Origin: Glaesserella sp041817755
Lineage (GTDB): Bacteria > Pseudomonadota > Gammaproteobacteria > Enterobacterales > Pasteurellaceae
Direction: 5' to 3'
NCBI RefSeq assembly: GCF_041817755.1
Contig: NZ_JBGYBX010000002.1
Span: 1 to 53,192 of the forward strand
Length of the DNA: 53,192 nt
Shown: piece after piece, positions 1 to 7,903 of the stretch
How positions within the stretch are numbered: the first letter of the stretch is position 1
Layout of the letters: each line of letters opens with the position of its first letter
Translations under genes and position numbers: made by a program
Notes under the pieces: model-generated
Seen by the model: only the letters and a program-made list of their open reading frames with translations
The model's database searches: none
Told to the model about the DNA's origin: nothing

Positions 1-309
1 ACCTAGGCTGATCTGCACGTCAACGCCGGCAGCCAAATCTAAACGCATTAATGCATCAACAGTTTTTTCTGTTGGCTCTACGATATCTACTAAACGTTTG
101 TGTGTACGAATTTCGTATTGGTCACGCGCGTCTTTGTTTACGTGTGGAGAAATCAACACGGTGAAACGTTCTTTACGGGTTGGTAAAGGAATCGGACCAC
201 GAACTTGTGCACCAGTACGTTTAGCTGTTTCTACGATCTCCGCAGTAGATTGATCGATCAAACGATGATCAAAAGCTTTTAAGCGGATACGGATTCTTTG
301 GTTCTGCAT
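1..309 (-). CDS. rpsJ: 30S ribosomal protein S10 (stop codon beyond window edge)
   Basis: The reverse strand encodes 103 residues beginning [19 protein letters not shown] and ending VQISLG, which matches the full usual length of S10; only the stop codon falls outside the window. S10 is a 30S head protein, also known as NusE in transcription antitermination. The conserved stretches [16 protein letters not shown] and [17 protein letters not shown] are present. It is normally the first gene of the large S10 ribosomal operon, so the rest of that operon should continue leftward off the window. A promoter and long leader lie directly upstream. Confidence 0.97.
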
Positions 310-510
310 TAGACCAGAGCTCCATTAAATTTTAGCTAATAAAAAAACCGAACCACCGCTTAACAAATTTAAGTTAAGGGGGCACAGTCCTACCTTGTTA
401 TAGTTTCCCAATCGGAAACATTTTACATATTGCCCTACTGGCAATACCGCTTAGTAAATGATTACACTAGGCGACGATACGAACGACACAGTTATGCGCT
501 CAGTAAAGTG
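310..510 (-). promoter_or_regulatory. S10 operon leader, probable L4-responsive region
   Basis: About 200 bases separate the predicted start of transcription from the rpsJ ATG. On the reverse strand this leader contains the stem CTTAAC/GTTAAG followed by a GGTTTTTTT run roughly 35 bases before the gene, resembling an attenuator. In gammaproteobacteria the S10 leader binds ribosomal protein L4, which controls both termination and translation. The L4 role here is inferred from position and length; the full fold was not computed. Confidence 0.6.
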
Positions 511-515
511 CGTGG

Positions 516-544
516 ATTCTACCTAAAACACCACGCCGACGCAA
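516..544 (-). promoter_or_regulatory. sigma-70 promoter for rpsJ operon
   Basis: On the reverse strand a -35 TTGCGT (539-544) and a -10 TAGAAT (516-521) are separated by exactly 17 bases. This places the transcript start about 200 bases before rpsJ, as expected for a ribosomal operon with a regulatory leader. Confidence 0.65.
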
Positions 545-590
545 GCGCTATTTTCAGAATTTATTCTCCGAATTCACCTCGCCGGGCATA

Positions 591-600
591 ACAAGCGGTC
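591..600 (+). repeat. DNA uptake signal sequence (ACAAGCGGTC)
   Basis: The 9-base core ACAAGCGGT plus C is the uptake signal of the A. pleuropneumoniae-type Pasteurellaceae. It lies between the divergent rpsJ and gst promoters. The same core recurs throughout the window on both strands and is the main clue to the organism's family. Confidence 0.85.
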
Positions 601-693
601 TGTTTTGTTCGGAAATTTGCAAAACTCCCCCGCACAATCGAAAGAGAGTGCTATACTTACGCACATCATTCACCTCCGTCACAAGGACATTCT

Positions 694-1314
694 ATGAAAC
701 TGTATTACTTACCGGGCGCTTGCTCTTTTGTTCCGCACACTGCTTTAGAATGGATCGGCCAACCGTATGAAGCCGAAGCCGCAACACGTGAAAAAATCAA
801 ATCACCGGAATACTTGGCACTCAATCCTCAAGGCGCCGTTCCGCTATTAATTGACGACGATTTTGTCTTGTCTCAGAACATTGCCATTCTCTCTTATCTT
901 GACGAATTATATCCGCATGCCGAATTGTTCGGCAGCAAGACCGCTCGCGATAAAGCCAAAGCGGCACGTTGGTTGTCATTCTTTAATTCGGACGTCCATA
1001 AAGCGTTTGTACCGCTCTTCCGTGTACCGAGTTACGCCCAAGGTAATGAAGAACTGACTCAAAAAATACGCGAATCTGCTACGGAAGCCATTTTGGGTTA
1101 TTTGGATATTGCCCACCAACATTTAGAACATCACGTTTTCTTCGGTGAAAAAATCTCCGTTGCCGACGTCTACTTATACGTGATGTTAGGCTGGGCTGCA
1201 AAACTCGGGATTGATTTTAGCCACTTAACCCAATTTAAGGCGTTTATTCAACGCGTGGAAGCCGATAAAGGCGTAGATGCGGTGCGTATCCAAGAAGGTT
1301 TAAAAGTTGCATAA
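694..1314 (+). CDS. gst: Glutathione S-transferase, beta class
   Basis: The 206-residue product has the thioredoxin-fold N-terminal domain (about 1-80) and the all-helical C-terminal domain (about 88-200) of a cytosolic glutathione transferase. The start MKLYYLPGACS carries Cys10, the residue typical of bacterial beta-class enzymes such as E. coli GstA, and NPQGAVPLL is the glutathione-binding cis-proline region. It would conjugate glutathione to electrophiles or reduce peroxides in the cytoplasm; the substrate is not visible. A TATACT -10 element sits at 652-657. The gene stands alone, divergent from rpsJ. Confidence 0.9.
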   Translation: MKLYYLPGACSFVPHTALEWIGQPYEAEAATREKIKSPEYLALNPQGAVPLLIDDDFVLSQNIAILSYLDELYPHAELFGSKTARDKAKAARWLSFFNSDVHKAFVPLFRVPSYAQGNEELTQKIRESATEAILGYLDIAHQHLEHHVFFGEKISVADVYLYVMLGWAAKLGIDFSHLTQFKAFIQRVEADKGVDAVRIQEGLKVA

Positions 1315-1354
1315 GATCTTTTATACCCCAAAAACTGAGAAATAAGCGCTCACC

Positions 1355-1421
1355 GTTTGTCGCCTATTTGGAAAACAATTGCCGTTCTCCAAATGGCGCA
1401 AACGATTAAATTAGGTATAAT
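1355..1421 (+). promoter_or_regulatory. Imperfect hairpin next to a TATAAT box upstream of the ATP-grasp gene
   Basis: Positions 1355-1372 and 1388-1403 pair as GTTTG-CGCC-ATTTGGA against TCCAAAT-GGCG-CAAAC, 16 base pairs with two single-base bulges and a 15-base loop. A perfect -10 box TATAAT follows at 1416-1421, and the hairpin covers where a -35 would lie. No T-run follows, so this is not an ordinary terminator for gst. It may be an operator or a weak end signal; the role is inferred. Confidence 0.45.
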
Positions 1422-1465
1422 GCCAGCGTTTTCATGAAATTTTGATTTATCTTTGAGGAAAGACC

Positions 1466-2644
1466 ATGTCCAAACCAATGAACTTTGTGATGATTTCCCC
1501 TCACTTTCCAACCAATTTTGAAACCTTTGCGGTGAGATTGCGTGAAAGTGGGTTTAATACCTTGGGAATTGCAGACACACCTTACGAGCAATTAAGCGAA
1601 GGCTTACGCAACTCACTGACCGAATATTATCGTGTCGATAATATGGAAGATTATGAGCAAGTATATCGAGCAGTCGGCTATTTTGCGCATAAATACGGTC
1701 GTATTGACCGCGTAGAATCGCACAACGAATACTGGCTGGAGCTTGATGCTAAATTGCGTACCGATTTCAATGTCTTCGGTTATAAAAACGAAGATATGTT
1801 GGCAATCAAAACCAAAGCTCAGATGAAGGAAGTGTTTCGCAAAGCAGGCTTGAAAGTGGCGAAAGGCCGTGTGTTTAAAGACGATGAAGACGCACGCAAA
1901 CTGGCTAAAGAACTCAAATTCCCTGTGATCATCAAACCAAACTCAGGTGTTGGGGCGAGCGATACCTACAAAATCAAATCTGCAGACGAACTAGAAGCTT
2001 TCTTTGGTTATAAAAATGCCCACGTTGAATATATTATGGAAGAGTTTATCGAAGGCGATATCGTGACCTTTGACGGCTTAACCGATAAAGACGGCAACAT
2101 TGTGTTCTATTCCAGCCTTGAGTATTCCGAAGTAGTATTGGATACCGTTGAAAAAGACAACGATATGTTCTACTACATTCCACGCGAAATCAAAGAAGAC
2201 TTAGTTAAACTCGGTCAGAAATGTGTCGATGCATTCAACGTCCGTGAACGTTTCTTCCACTTTGAATACTTCCGTGTGAAAAAAACCGGCGAATTAATGC
2301 CGCTTGAAATCAATTGCCGTCCGCCGGGTGGTTTAACCATTGATATGTGGAACTATGCAAACGATTTCGACGTGTTCAAAGAGTATGCGAATATCGTTAA
2401 AGAGAACAAATTCTACTCAAACATTACCCATCCTTGGAATGTCGTTTATATCGCCCGCAAAGCGAATAAAAACTACAAACATACCATTGAAGAGGTATGC
2501 CAAAAATACACCGGTAACATCATCAGCGTACAAAGCGTACCGGGCGTATTTGCCAAAATTATGGGCGAACACGGTATCCTTGCCCGTACCGAAACCATGG
2601 AACAACTGCACGACATTACCCGTTTTGCACAAGAGAAACAGTAA
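1466..2644 (+). CDS. ATP-grasp superfamily protein of unknown substrate
   Basis: The 392-residue protein has an ATP-grasp fold. The nucleotide-binding segment IIKPNSGVGA (about 155-164) and the metal-binding segment LEINCRPPGG (about 280-289, Glu281 and Asn283) are both present, so it should be catalytically competent. ATP-grasp enzymes join a carboxylate, as an acyl phosphate, to an amine or thiol; the product here cannot be read from sequence. It resembles carbamoyl-phosphate-synthase-type ATP-grasp proteins more than known amino-acid ligases. The start follows a good GAGGAAAG ribosome site. It sits 82 bases before an esterase on the same strand, suggesting a two-gene unit. Confidence 0.85.
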   Translation: MSKPMNFVMISPHFPTNFETFAVRLRESGFNTLGIADTPYEQLSEGLRNSLTEYYRVDNMEDYEQVYRAVGYFAHKYGRIDRVESHNEYWLELDAKLRTDFNVFGYKNEDMLAIKTKAQMKEVFRKAGLKVAKGRVFKDDEDARKLAKELKFPVIIKPNSGVGASDTYKIKSADELEAFFGYKNAHVEYIMEEFIEGDIVTFDGLTDKDGNIVFYSSLEYSEVVLDTVEKDNDMFYYIPREIKEDLVKLGQKCVDAFNVRERFFHFEYFRVKKTGELMPLEINCRPPGGLTIDMWNYANDFDVFKEYANIVKENKFYSNITHPWNVVYIARKANKNYKHTIEEVCQKYTGNIISVQSVPGVFAKIMGEHGILARTETMEQLHDITRFAQEKQ

Positions 2645-2682
2645 TGTTGCCATATGAGCGCAGTTCGATAACTGACTAAAAC

Positions 2683-2701
2683 GGACGCACGTAGTGCGTC
2701 C
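2683..2701 (+). terminator. Intercistronic hairpin between ATP-grasp and esterase genes
   Basis: GGACGCAC (2683-2690) and GTGCGTCC (2694-2701) form a perfect 8-pair stem with a GTA loop, followed by TCCTATTTTT. It could be a weak terminator or attenuator that lowers esterase expression relative to the ATP-grasp gene, or an RNA-stability element. Confidence 0.55.
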
Positions 2702-2726
2702 TCCTATTTTTGAAGGATAATATTTA

Positions 2727-3479
2727 ATGCACTTTGAAAGACGCAGCCACTGGAGTGGTGAATTAGGACGTGAAATGCACTTTAACGTCTACGGACATGC
2801 CGGAAAACCGGTAATTGTATTCCCCTCATCCGGCGGAAACCAAAATGAATACGGCAATTTCGGCATGATTGACGCTTGCCGTTCCTTTATTGATCGTGGC
2901 TTAATCAAATTTTATACCCCTGATTCATTTGATGGCGAATCATGGCTGGCGAAGTGGAAATCCGGACACGACATGGCACAGGCTCACAACGCTTACGACC
3001 GCTATATCATCAACGAATTTGTGCCGTTAATTCGCCACGAATCCCATTGGGGCGGAGCAATGATCGCTACCGGCTGCAGCATGGGCGCTTACCATACGAT
3101 CAACTTTGCACTGCGCCATCCGGATCTGTTCGATACCGCCATTGCCTTAAGCGGTGTCTATGACGCCCGTTTCTTCACCAACGAATTTTACGGTGATCTC
3201 GCCGTTTACATCAATTCACCGATTGATTCCCTATGGAACCAACACGACGGCTGGTTCTTAGACCGTTACCGCCAAAACCACTATATCGTGGCGGTAGGGC
3301 AAGGCGCATGGGAAGAACAGCACGTCGAAGACACCCGTCGTTTACAAGCCGCTTTTGAAGCTAAAGGTATTCCGGGCTGGTTTGATTACTGGGGGTACGA
3401 TATGGCACACGACTGGCCGCTTTGGCGTCAGCAAATGCCGTATTTTCTCGGGAAACTGGAAGAACAAGGGATTATCTAG
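2727..3479 (+). CDS. Alpha/beta-hydrolase (esterase-like, COG4947-type)
   Basis: The 250-residue protein has an alpha/beta-hydrolase layout with the nucleophile elbow GCSMGA at about 116-121 (Ser118) and a late histidine in DMAHDWPLW (about 228), consistent with a serine hydrolase triad. There is no signal peptide, so it is cytoplasmic. The family contains many 'esterase' annotations without known substrates. Its position after the ATP-grasp gene suggests it acts on, or edits, the product of that enzyme; this is inferred from the pairing only. An AAGGATAAT ribosome site precedes the ATG. Confidence 0.85.
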   Translation: MHFERRSHWSGELGREMHFNVYGHAGKPVIVFPSSGGNQNEYGNFGMIDACRSFIDRGLIKFYTPDSFDGESWLAKWKSGHDMAQAHNAYDRYIINEFVPLIRHESHWGGAMIATGCSMGAYHTINFALRHPDLFDTAIALSGVYDARFFTNEFYGDLAVYINSPIDSLWNQHDGWFLDRYRQNHYIVAVGQGAWEEQHVEDTRRLQAAFEAKGIPGWFDYWGYDMAHDWPLWRQQMPYFLGKLEEQGII

Positions 3480-3504
3480 TTCTCACTCCCCTCCTGAAAG
3501 AACA

Positions 3505-3533
3505 AACCCCATACCGTTCATGTATGGGGTTTT
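3505..3533 (+). terminator. Terminator after the esterase gene
   Basis: AACCCCATA (3505-3513) pairs with TATGGGGTT (3523-3531) around a 9-base loop and runs into TTTT. It closes the ATP-grasp/esterase unit and separates it from the convergent pdxH. Confidence 0.75.
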
Positions 3534-3562
3534 GCAAATTTCGGAACGAAAGTGACCGCTTG

Positions 3563-4192
3563 TTACGGCGCTAATCGTTCTTTGATCCAACTGCCGTCAC
3601 TTAAACGGTAGCGGATACGATCATGTAGGCGGCTCGGTCTGCCTTGCCAAAATTCTACATAATCCGGTCGAACCAAATAACCGCCCCAATGGGGAGGACG
3701 CGGAACCGACACCGGATGTATCAGGGCGAATTTTGCCGCACGGGTCAACAGCACTTGTTTTCCTGCAATTACCTTACTTTGCTCACTTGCCCAAGCCCCG
3801 ATACGGCTACTGTACGGTCGGGATTGAAAATAAGCGTCCGATTCCTGCGGGCTGATTTTTTGGATTGCTCCTTCAATACGCACTTGCCGTTCCAACTCCG
3901 CCCAAAAAAAGGTGAGCGCCGCATAAGGCGTTTCGTCAATACTCTGCCCTTTGCGGCTCAGGTAATTGGTAAAGAAAATGAAGCCTTGTTCGTTCACTTC
4001 TTTCAATAACACGATCCGTCCGGCAGGTTTACCGTGCTGTACGGTGGCAAGATGCATTGCCGTCGGTTCGTTGACTTTAGCCGTCATGGCGTCTTGTAGC
4101 CATTGCTGAAATTGTATCAACGGATCCGCGGCACACTGTGATTCGGAAAGGGCTTGTTGACTGTATTCTTCACGAATGTGGTGTAAATCCAT
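3563..4192 (-). CDS. pdxH: Pyridoxamine 5'-phosphate oxidase
   Basis: The 209-residue flavoprotein oxidises pyridoxamine or pyridoxine 5'-phosphate to pyridoxal 5'-phosphate in the cytoplasm, using FMN and oxygen. Family landmarks are clear: GRIVLLKEV and FFTNYLSRKG in the FMN-binding split barrel, PRPPHWGGYLVRP, and the C-terminal EFWQGRPSRLHDR signature. Length matches the family (about 210-230). It lies just downstream of tusB, reading the same way, with 15 bases between them, so it may share the tus transcript. Confidence 0.95.
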   Translation of the reverse strand: MDLHHIREEYSQQALSESQCAADPLIQFQQWLQDAMTAKVNEPTAMHLATVQHGKPAGRIVLLKEVNEQGFIFFTNYLSRKGQSIDETPYAALTFFWAELERQVRIEGAIQKISPQESDAYFQSRPYSSRIGAWASEQSKVIAGKQVLLTRAAKFALIHPVSVPRPPHWGGYLVRPDYVEFWQGRPSRLHDRIRYRLSDGSWIKERLAP

Positions 4193-4207
4193 GGGTAACT
4201 CCCGAAG

Positions 4208-4474
4208 TTAAAATGCCGTCTGCGGATAATATTGTTCGGTCAGCTTGACGAATTCATCCAAGGAGATCGTGTTGAATGAGGTCGTCAATCCTCTGGCTTG
4301 AATGTCGTTTTCTAATACGAACACCTGATCGAGATTTGCAAAAATATGTGCGAATCTGACCGCTTGTAACACCCCGTCTTGCCACAAGACGACGGCATCC
4401 TGCGGCGTCACTTGTGCTAACAAGGCTTGCAGTTCGGTGTGATCGTAACCGGGCTTGGCAAAGGTATAGAGCAT
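4208..4474 (-). CDS. tusB: Sulfurtransferase complex subunit TusB
   Basis: An 88-residue DsrH/TusB-type protein, close to the usual 95. With TusC and TusD it forms the heterohexamer that relays persulfide sulfur from TusA to TusE for 2-thiouridine synthesis at the tRNA wobble base. The identification rests on size, the DsrH-like sequence and its place directly after tusC with a 14-base gap. TusE and MnmA are not in this window. Confidence 0.88.
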   Translation of the reverse strand: MLYTFAKPGYDHTELQALLAQVTPQDAVVLWQDGVLQAVRFAHIFANLDQVFVLENDIQARGLTTSFNTISLDEFVKLTEQYYPQTAF

Positions 4475-4488
4475 AATATTCCTTTAAT

Positions 4489-4860
4489 TTAGAAGGTCAG
4501 CACTTTGTCTGCCTGGTTCAACCGCTCGAATAACGCACGTTGTGAAACGAAGCGCATATCGGACAATATCCACTCGGCATGTGTTAAGCCCCGTGCCACA
4601 ACGGATTCCCGGCAAACGAAACAGTCGCTGAGCTCATACAATTCAATTAACTTAAACGACGCGATATGATCTTTTTGTAATACCCGTTCCGGGTGTTGAC
4701 CGGCAAGCAAATTGAATACACCGTCGTAAAGAAAGCCGATAAGCAGTTCATCTTCCTCACAAAAAGCCGCGGCGGCAAGTAGTGCGTCCAACCCTTCGCG
4801 CCCGGCGGAAGAGCCGAACGGCGGCTGGGTAAATAACACGGCAAGTTTATATTTTTTCAT
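4489..4860 (-). CDS. tusC: Sulfurtransferase complex subunit TusC
   Basis: The start MKKYKLAVLFTQPPFGSSAGREGLD was chosen because it matches the family N-terminus; the frame stays open 27 residues further upstream, into tusD, but that part is unlikely to be translated. The 123-residue product is a DsrF-like subunit, close to the usual 119. It reads one base after the stop of tusD, implying translational coupling. Confidence 0.9.
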   Translation of the reverse strand: MKKYKLAVLFTQPPFGSSAGREGLDALLAAAAFCEEDELLIGFLYDGVFNLLAGQHPERVLQKDHIASFKLIELYELSDCFVCRESVVARGLTHAEWILSDMRFVSQRALFERLNQADKVLTF

Positions 4861-4861
4861 A

Positions 4862-5215
4862 CTAAAAAGTGAGTAAACGATCAGCGTTAAATACCGCTTG
4901 GCTGAACTCGCCAAGCCCTGCCAAAATAAACCCGTCGGCAACGGTTTCCTTCACGATACCGCGCCGTTGTGCAGCGGAAATGCATAAATGGAGTGACAAG
5001 CGGTGGGTTTGCGCCAATTTTTGCCAATACTCGACCAAATTGACTTCATCACTTGCCGCATCCACCCATTTATTGGCGTTGCTCACACCGTCTTGAAAGA
5101 AGAACACTTGGCTGATGTCGTGTCCGGCGCGCAATAACGCTTCGGCGACCTGATAAGCTAAAAAAGCCCCTTGCGAACCGTATACGCCTTGTTTAATCGC
5201 CAATACGTACCGCAC
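4862..5215 (-). CDS. tusD: Sulfurtransferase subunit TusD
   Basis: The 117-residue protein is a DsrE-like sulfur relay subunit and the catalytic member of TusBCD. Its cysteine in SLHLCISAAQRRG falls at residue 78, the same position as the persulfide-carrying Cys78 of E. coli TusD. It accepts sulfur from TusA and passes it to TusE. Its start codon overlaps the stop of the upstream regulator gene by one base, so the two are translationally coupled, as in the E. coli yheO-tusDCB order. Confidence 0.93.
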   Translation of the reverse strand: MRYVLAIKQGVYGSQGAFLAYQVAEALLRAGHDISQVFFFQDGVSNANKWVDAASDEVNLVEYWQKLAQTHRLSLHLCISAAQRRGIVKETVADGFILAGLGEFSQAVFNADRLLTF

Positions 5216-5871
5216 TATTCACCGTCCTGTTTGATTTGACGGATATAAAGATAAACGGTGTGACGTGAAATATCCAAACGTTCGGCAACTTGGTTAATCG
5301 CGTCTTTAATGTCAAAAATACCTTTTTCAAATAATGAAGTCACGATTTGACGGTTTTTATTGTTATTGGCAACCTGTCTATCCGCCAAAACTTCTTCAAT
5401 CGTATTTTCAATCGTTTGGGCGACCAAATCTTCTACCGAGCTGGCAAAATTCACACTGCCCTCCGTTTCTTGCGGTGCAATAAAAGCATTTAAAAACTGC
5501 GAAACCGGTACGTCCAAATTGATGTTGATACAAATCAACCCGATGACATGCTGTCTGCCGTTACGAATGGCAATGGTGACGGATTTCATCAACACCCCGT
5601 TTTTCGAGCGACTGAAATAAGGCTTGGAGACGCTGTCCGTCTGCATGTGATGGAGCGACCACAAAGCCCTATCGGTAATCGGCGAGCCGATTTTGCGATC
5701 GGTATTATGTCCGTTCACGATATAGATTGCCGAGTGTTCGAGGAATTCAAGTGAGTGCAGCACGATTTCACAATGTTCGCCGATTAAGGCGGCAATACCG
5801 TCAACGACGGGAAAATAGGACGCTAAAATCGCATGATCTTCATCGGAAAGCGGATTGAATGTGGATGTCAT
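5215..5871 (-). CDS. YheO-like transcriptional regulator (PAS-like plus helix-turn-helix)
   Basis: About 218 residues from an ATG preceded by GAAGGG at good spacing; an in-frame ATG 21 bases earlier lacks a comparable ribosome site. The N-terminal two thirds form a YheO-type PAS-like sensor domain, and the C-terminus has a helix-turn-helix around DISRHTVYLYIRQIKQ. The ligand is unknown. The order regulator-tusD-tusC-tusB, downstream of fkpA, is the same as in E. coli, which supports the YheO assignment. It may regulate the tus genes, but no operator was recognised. Confidence 0.85.
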   Translation of the reverse strand: MTSTFNPLSDEDHAILASYFPVVDGIAALIGEHCEIVLHSLEFLEHSAIYIVNGHNTDRKIGSPITDRALWSLHHMQTDSVSKPYFSRSKNGVLMKSVTIAIRNGRQHVIGLICININLDVPVSQFLNAFIAPQETEGSVNFASSVEDLVAQTIENTIEEVLADRQVANNNKNRQIVTSLFEKGIFDIKDAINQVAERLDISRHTVYLYIRQIKQDGE

Positions 5872-5898
5872 GTGATTACCCTTCAAATTCACGGAAAA

Positions 5899-5920
5899 CA
5901 GACCGCTGACAAGCGGTCTG
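5899..5920 (-). terminator. Uptake-signal hairpin acting as terminator of fkpA
   Basis: CAGACCGCT (5899-5907) and AGCGGTCTG (5912-5920) form a perfect 9-pair stem with a 4-base loop. On the reverse strand it ends in GTTTTCC. One arm with its loop contains ACAAGCGGT, so an uptake signal pair doubles as a transcription terminator. Confidence 0.75.
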
Positions 5921-5967
5921 ATCTGACATCATTTTTGCAAATATGTCTTCCGTGATAGCGAGATCAA

Positions 5968-6690
5968 TTATTTTTTATCGCTCGGTTTAAAATCTAACAA
6001 CTCAATTTCAAATACCAATGTGGAGTTGGCCGGGATTTTGCCCGCTTGACGATCGCCGTAGCCTAATTGCGGCGGTACCACGATTTCCATTTTTCCACCT
6101 TTTTTCAGCATCGGAATCGCTTCAACCCACCCCGGAATCAACTGATTCAATTGGAATTCGATCGGTTCGCCGCGGTCGTAAGAACTGTCAAAGACCGTGC
6201 CGTCCGGTAACGTGCCTTTGTAATGTACTTTGACGGTATCGCTGGCTTCAGGCGATTTGCCTTCGCCCGCTTTTTCAATTTTATACAATAAACCGGAGGC
6301 GGTTTTTTTCACGCCGCTTTTTTTCTCATATTCCGCGCGGAATTTGTCACCGGCTTCAATGGTCGATTTACTTTTTTCCGCTTGGATTTTGGTTTCTTGT
6401 TCAAGCAAGTATGCATCTAACGCTTTCAATTGTTTTTGCAAATCTTCGTCGGTTAATTTACCGCTTTTCTTTAACGTATCTTGTACACCGGCGAGAATAC
6501 GATCCTGATTGTAAGAGAAAATCTCTTTTTGGGATTCGATGACGTCTTCAATGTTTTTGCCCATTAATACGCCCACGGCATAAGAAGAATCGTCTACAAA
6601 TTTCGTATTGGCGGTTTCCGCAAACGTCACCTGTGAAGCGAATAAGACGCTTGCAAGCGTGGCAAGCACTGACCGTTTAGTTTTTAACAT
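5968..6690 (-). CDS. fkpA: FKBP-type peptidyl-prolyl cis-trans isomerase FkpA
   Basis: The 240-residue protein starts with a Sec signal peptide (about 1-24, ending SQVTFA), then a helical dimerisation domain with the Lys/Glu-rich stretch at 80-135, then an FKBP domain from about 140 with VHYKGTLPDGTVFDSSYDRG and the C-terminal LVFEIELLDF. It works in the periplasm as proline isomerase and chaperone for outer-membrane proteins. It is divergent from slyX, exactly as in E. coli. Confidence 0.95.
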   Translation of the reverse strand: MLKTKRSVLATLASVLFASQVTFAETANTKFVDDSSYAVGVLMGKNIEDVIESQKEIFSYNQDRILAGVQDTLKKSGKLTDEDLQKQLKALDAYLLEQETKIQAEKSKSTIEAGDKFRAEYEKKSGVKKTASGLLYKIEKAGEGKSPEASDTVKVHYKGTLPDGTVFDSSYDRGEPIEFQLNQLIPGWVEAIPMLKKGGKMEIVVPPQLGYGDRQAGKIPANSTLVFEIELLDFKPSDKK

Positions 6691-6783
6691 AGGATTTCCT
6701 TATTTAGTTTCATAAATTATTGTTAAAACAAAGTGGGATAGGGTAAAGTGTATTTCTTTTTAATACAACCCATTTATATCAAA

Positions 6784-7008
6784 ATGCAGGCAAATTTCGA
6801 AAAAATATTGGCTTATTTGACTGAATTGGAAACCAAAGTCGCCTTTCAGGAACAAACCATTGAAGATTTGAATCAAGCATTGATCGATCAACAATTTTTG
6901 TTGGACAAATTACAGCAGCAGGTGCGCCAATTGGCTGAAAAATTAAAAGGCGTCCAAATAAGCAATATCGCCAGTCGGGCGGAAGAAACGCCACCGCCGC
7001 ATTATTAG
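6784..7008 (+). CDS. slyX: SlyX family protein
   Basis: The 74-residue product matches SlyX in length (72 in E. coli) and in its invariant ending, SNIASRAEETPPPHY. Most of the chain is a predicted coiled coil, with regular Leu/Ile/Gln from about 8 to 55. The function is not established. The start at the internal ATG (MQANFEK) was chosen for family length; an upstream GTG at 6748 would add 12 residues not seen in the family. Confidence 0.88.
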   Translation: MQANFEKILAYLTELETKVAFQEQTIEDLNQALIDQQFLLDKLQQQVRQLAEKLKGVQISNIASRAEETPPPHY

Positions 7009-7072
7009 GCAGTGGCATTGATGATTTGTTCATCAATTTATTATTAACCTAAGTATGTCGGGAGAAGATAAC

Positions 7073-7765
7073 GTGAAATTAGGTATTATCGGTGCAATGG
7101 AGCAAGAAATACAGATTTTATTAGGGTATATGGGTGAACCCAAACTAACGGAGATTGCCGGTTGTAAGATTTATGAAGGAAAAATCAATAATAAAGACGT
7201 CGCTTTGTTGCAATCGGGTATCGGCAAAACGGCGGCGGCAATCGGCACGACGTTGCTGCTGCAGCTGACCAAACCGGATATGATCATTAATACCGGTTCG
7301 GCAGGCGGTTTGGATACCAAATTAAACGTCGGAGATATCGTGATTTCGACCGAAGTCCGTCACCACGATGTCGATGTTACCGCTTTCGGTTATGAAATTG
7401 GGCAATTGCCGGCAAATCCGCCGGCTTTCGTCGCCGATCCTTATTTGATTGAAACGGCAGCCCGGAAAGTACAAAAAGCCGGTTTGCATGCCGTCTCCGG
7501 TTTGGTGTGTAGCGGAGATTTATTTGTAAATGGACGTGAGATGATCGAAAAAATCCGTCATAATTTCCCGCAGGTCGTGGCGGTAGAAATGGAAGCGGCA
7601 TCCATTGCGCAAGTATGTCATGCGTTTAACATACCTTTTGTGGTCGTTCGGGCGATTTCGGATGTGGCGGATAAAGAATCACATTTGTCGTTTGAGGAAT
7701 TTCTGCCTCTGGCGGCGGAAAAATCCTCCGCCGTCGTCTTAGCGATGCTCGGTTATTTAAACTAA
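7073..7765 (+). CDS. mtnN: 5'-methylthioadenosine/S-adenosylhomocysteine nucleosidase
   Basis: Start chosen at GTG 7073, preceded by GGAG at 8-base spacing; this gives 231 residues beginning KLGIIGAMEQE after the initiator and places the catalytic-type glutamate at residue 12, as in E. coli MtnN (232 residues). An upstream ATG at 7055 has a poor ribosome site. The motifs VEMEAASIAQ and AISDVAD provide the nucleoside-binding glutamate and catalytic aspartate. The enzyme cleaves methylthioadenosine, S-adenosylhomocysteine and 5'-deoxyadenosine, feeding methionine salvage and autoinducer-2 production. Confidence 0.94.
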   Translation: MKLGIIGAMEQEIQILLGYMGEPKLTEIAGCKIYEGKINNKDVALLQSGIGKTAAAIGTTLLLQLTKPDMIINTGSAGGLDTKLNVGDIVISTEVRHHDVDVTAFGYEIGQLPANPPAFVADPYLIETAARKVQKAGLHAVSGLVCSGDLFVNGREMIEKIRHNFPQVVAVEMEAASIAQVCHAFNIPFVVVRAISDVADKESHLSFEEFLPLAAEKSSAVVLAMLGYLN

Positions 7766-7841
7766 TTTAAGTAAATATCCCGTTATAACCGTCTAAAAAT
7801 ACGACTTTTTTCGTGATTTTTTGTACAATGCTCGTTTAACA

Positions 7842-7871
7842 GTGCCTATGATTTCATAGGCACATTTTTTT
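7842..7871 (+). terminator. Terminator between mtnN and rimO
   Basis: GTGCCTATGA (7842-7851) and TCATAGGCAC (7854-7863) form a long stem followed by ATTTTTTT. A TACAAT box lies just upstream (7824-7829). It probably ends the mtnN transcript, although a promoter reading into rimO would have to lie very close. Confidence 0.75.
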
Positions 7872-7903
7872 GTTTATTACTGATTATTTTGATTGAGAGT
7901 GTT

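Noticed and set aside
6748..6783. Upstream GTG start for slyX
   Set aside because: It would add 12 residues not seen in the family and has only a weak ribosome site; the internal ATG gives the normal length.
7801..7836. Promoter for rimO at TACAAT (7824-7829)
   Set aside because: No acceptable -35 was found at 16-18 bases and a strong terminator lies directly after the implied start.
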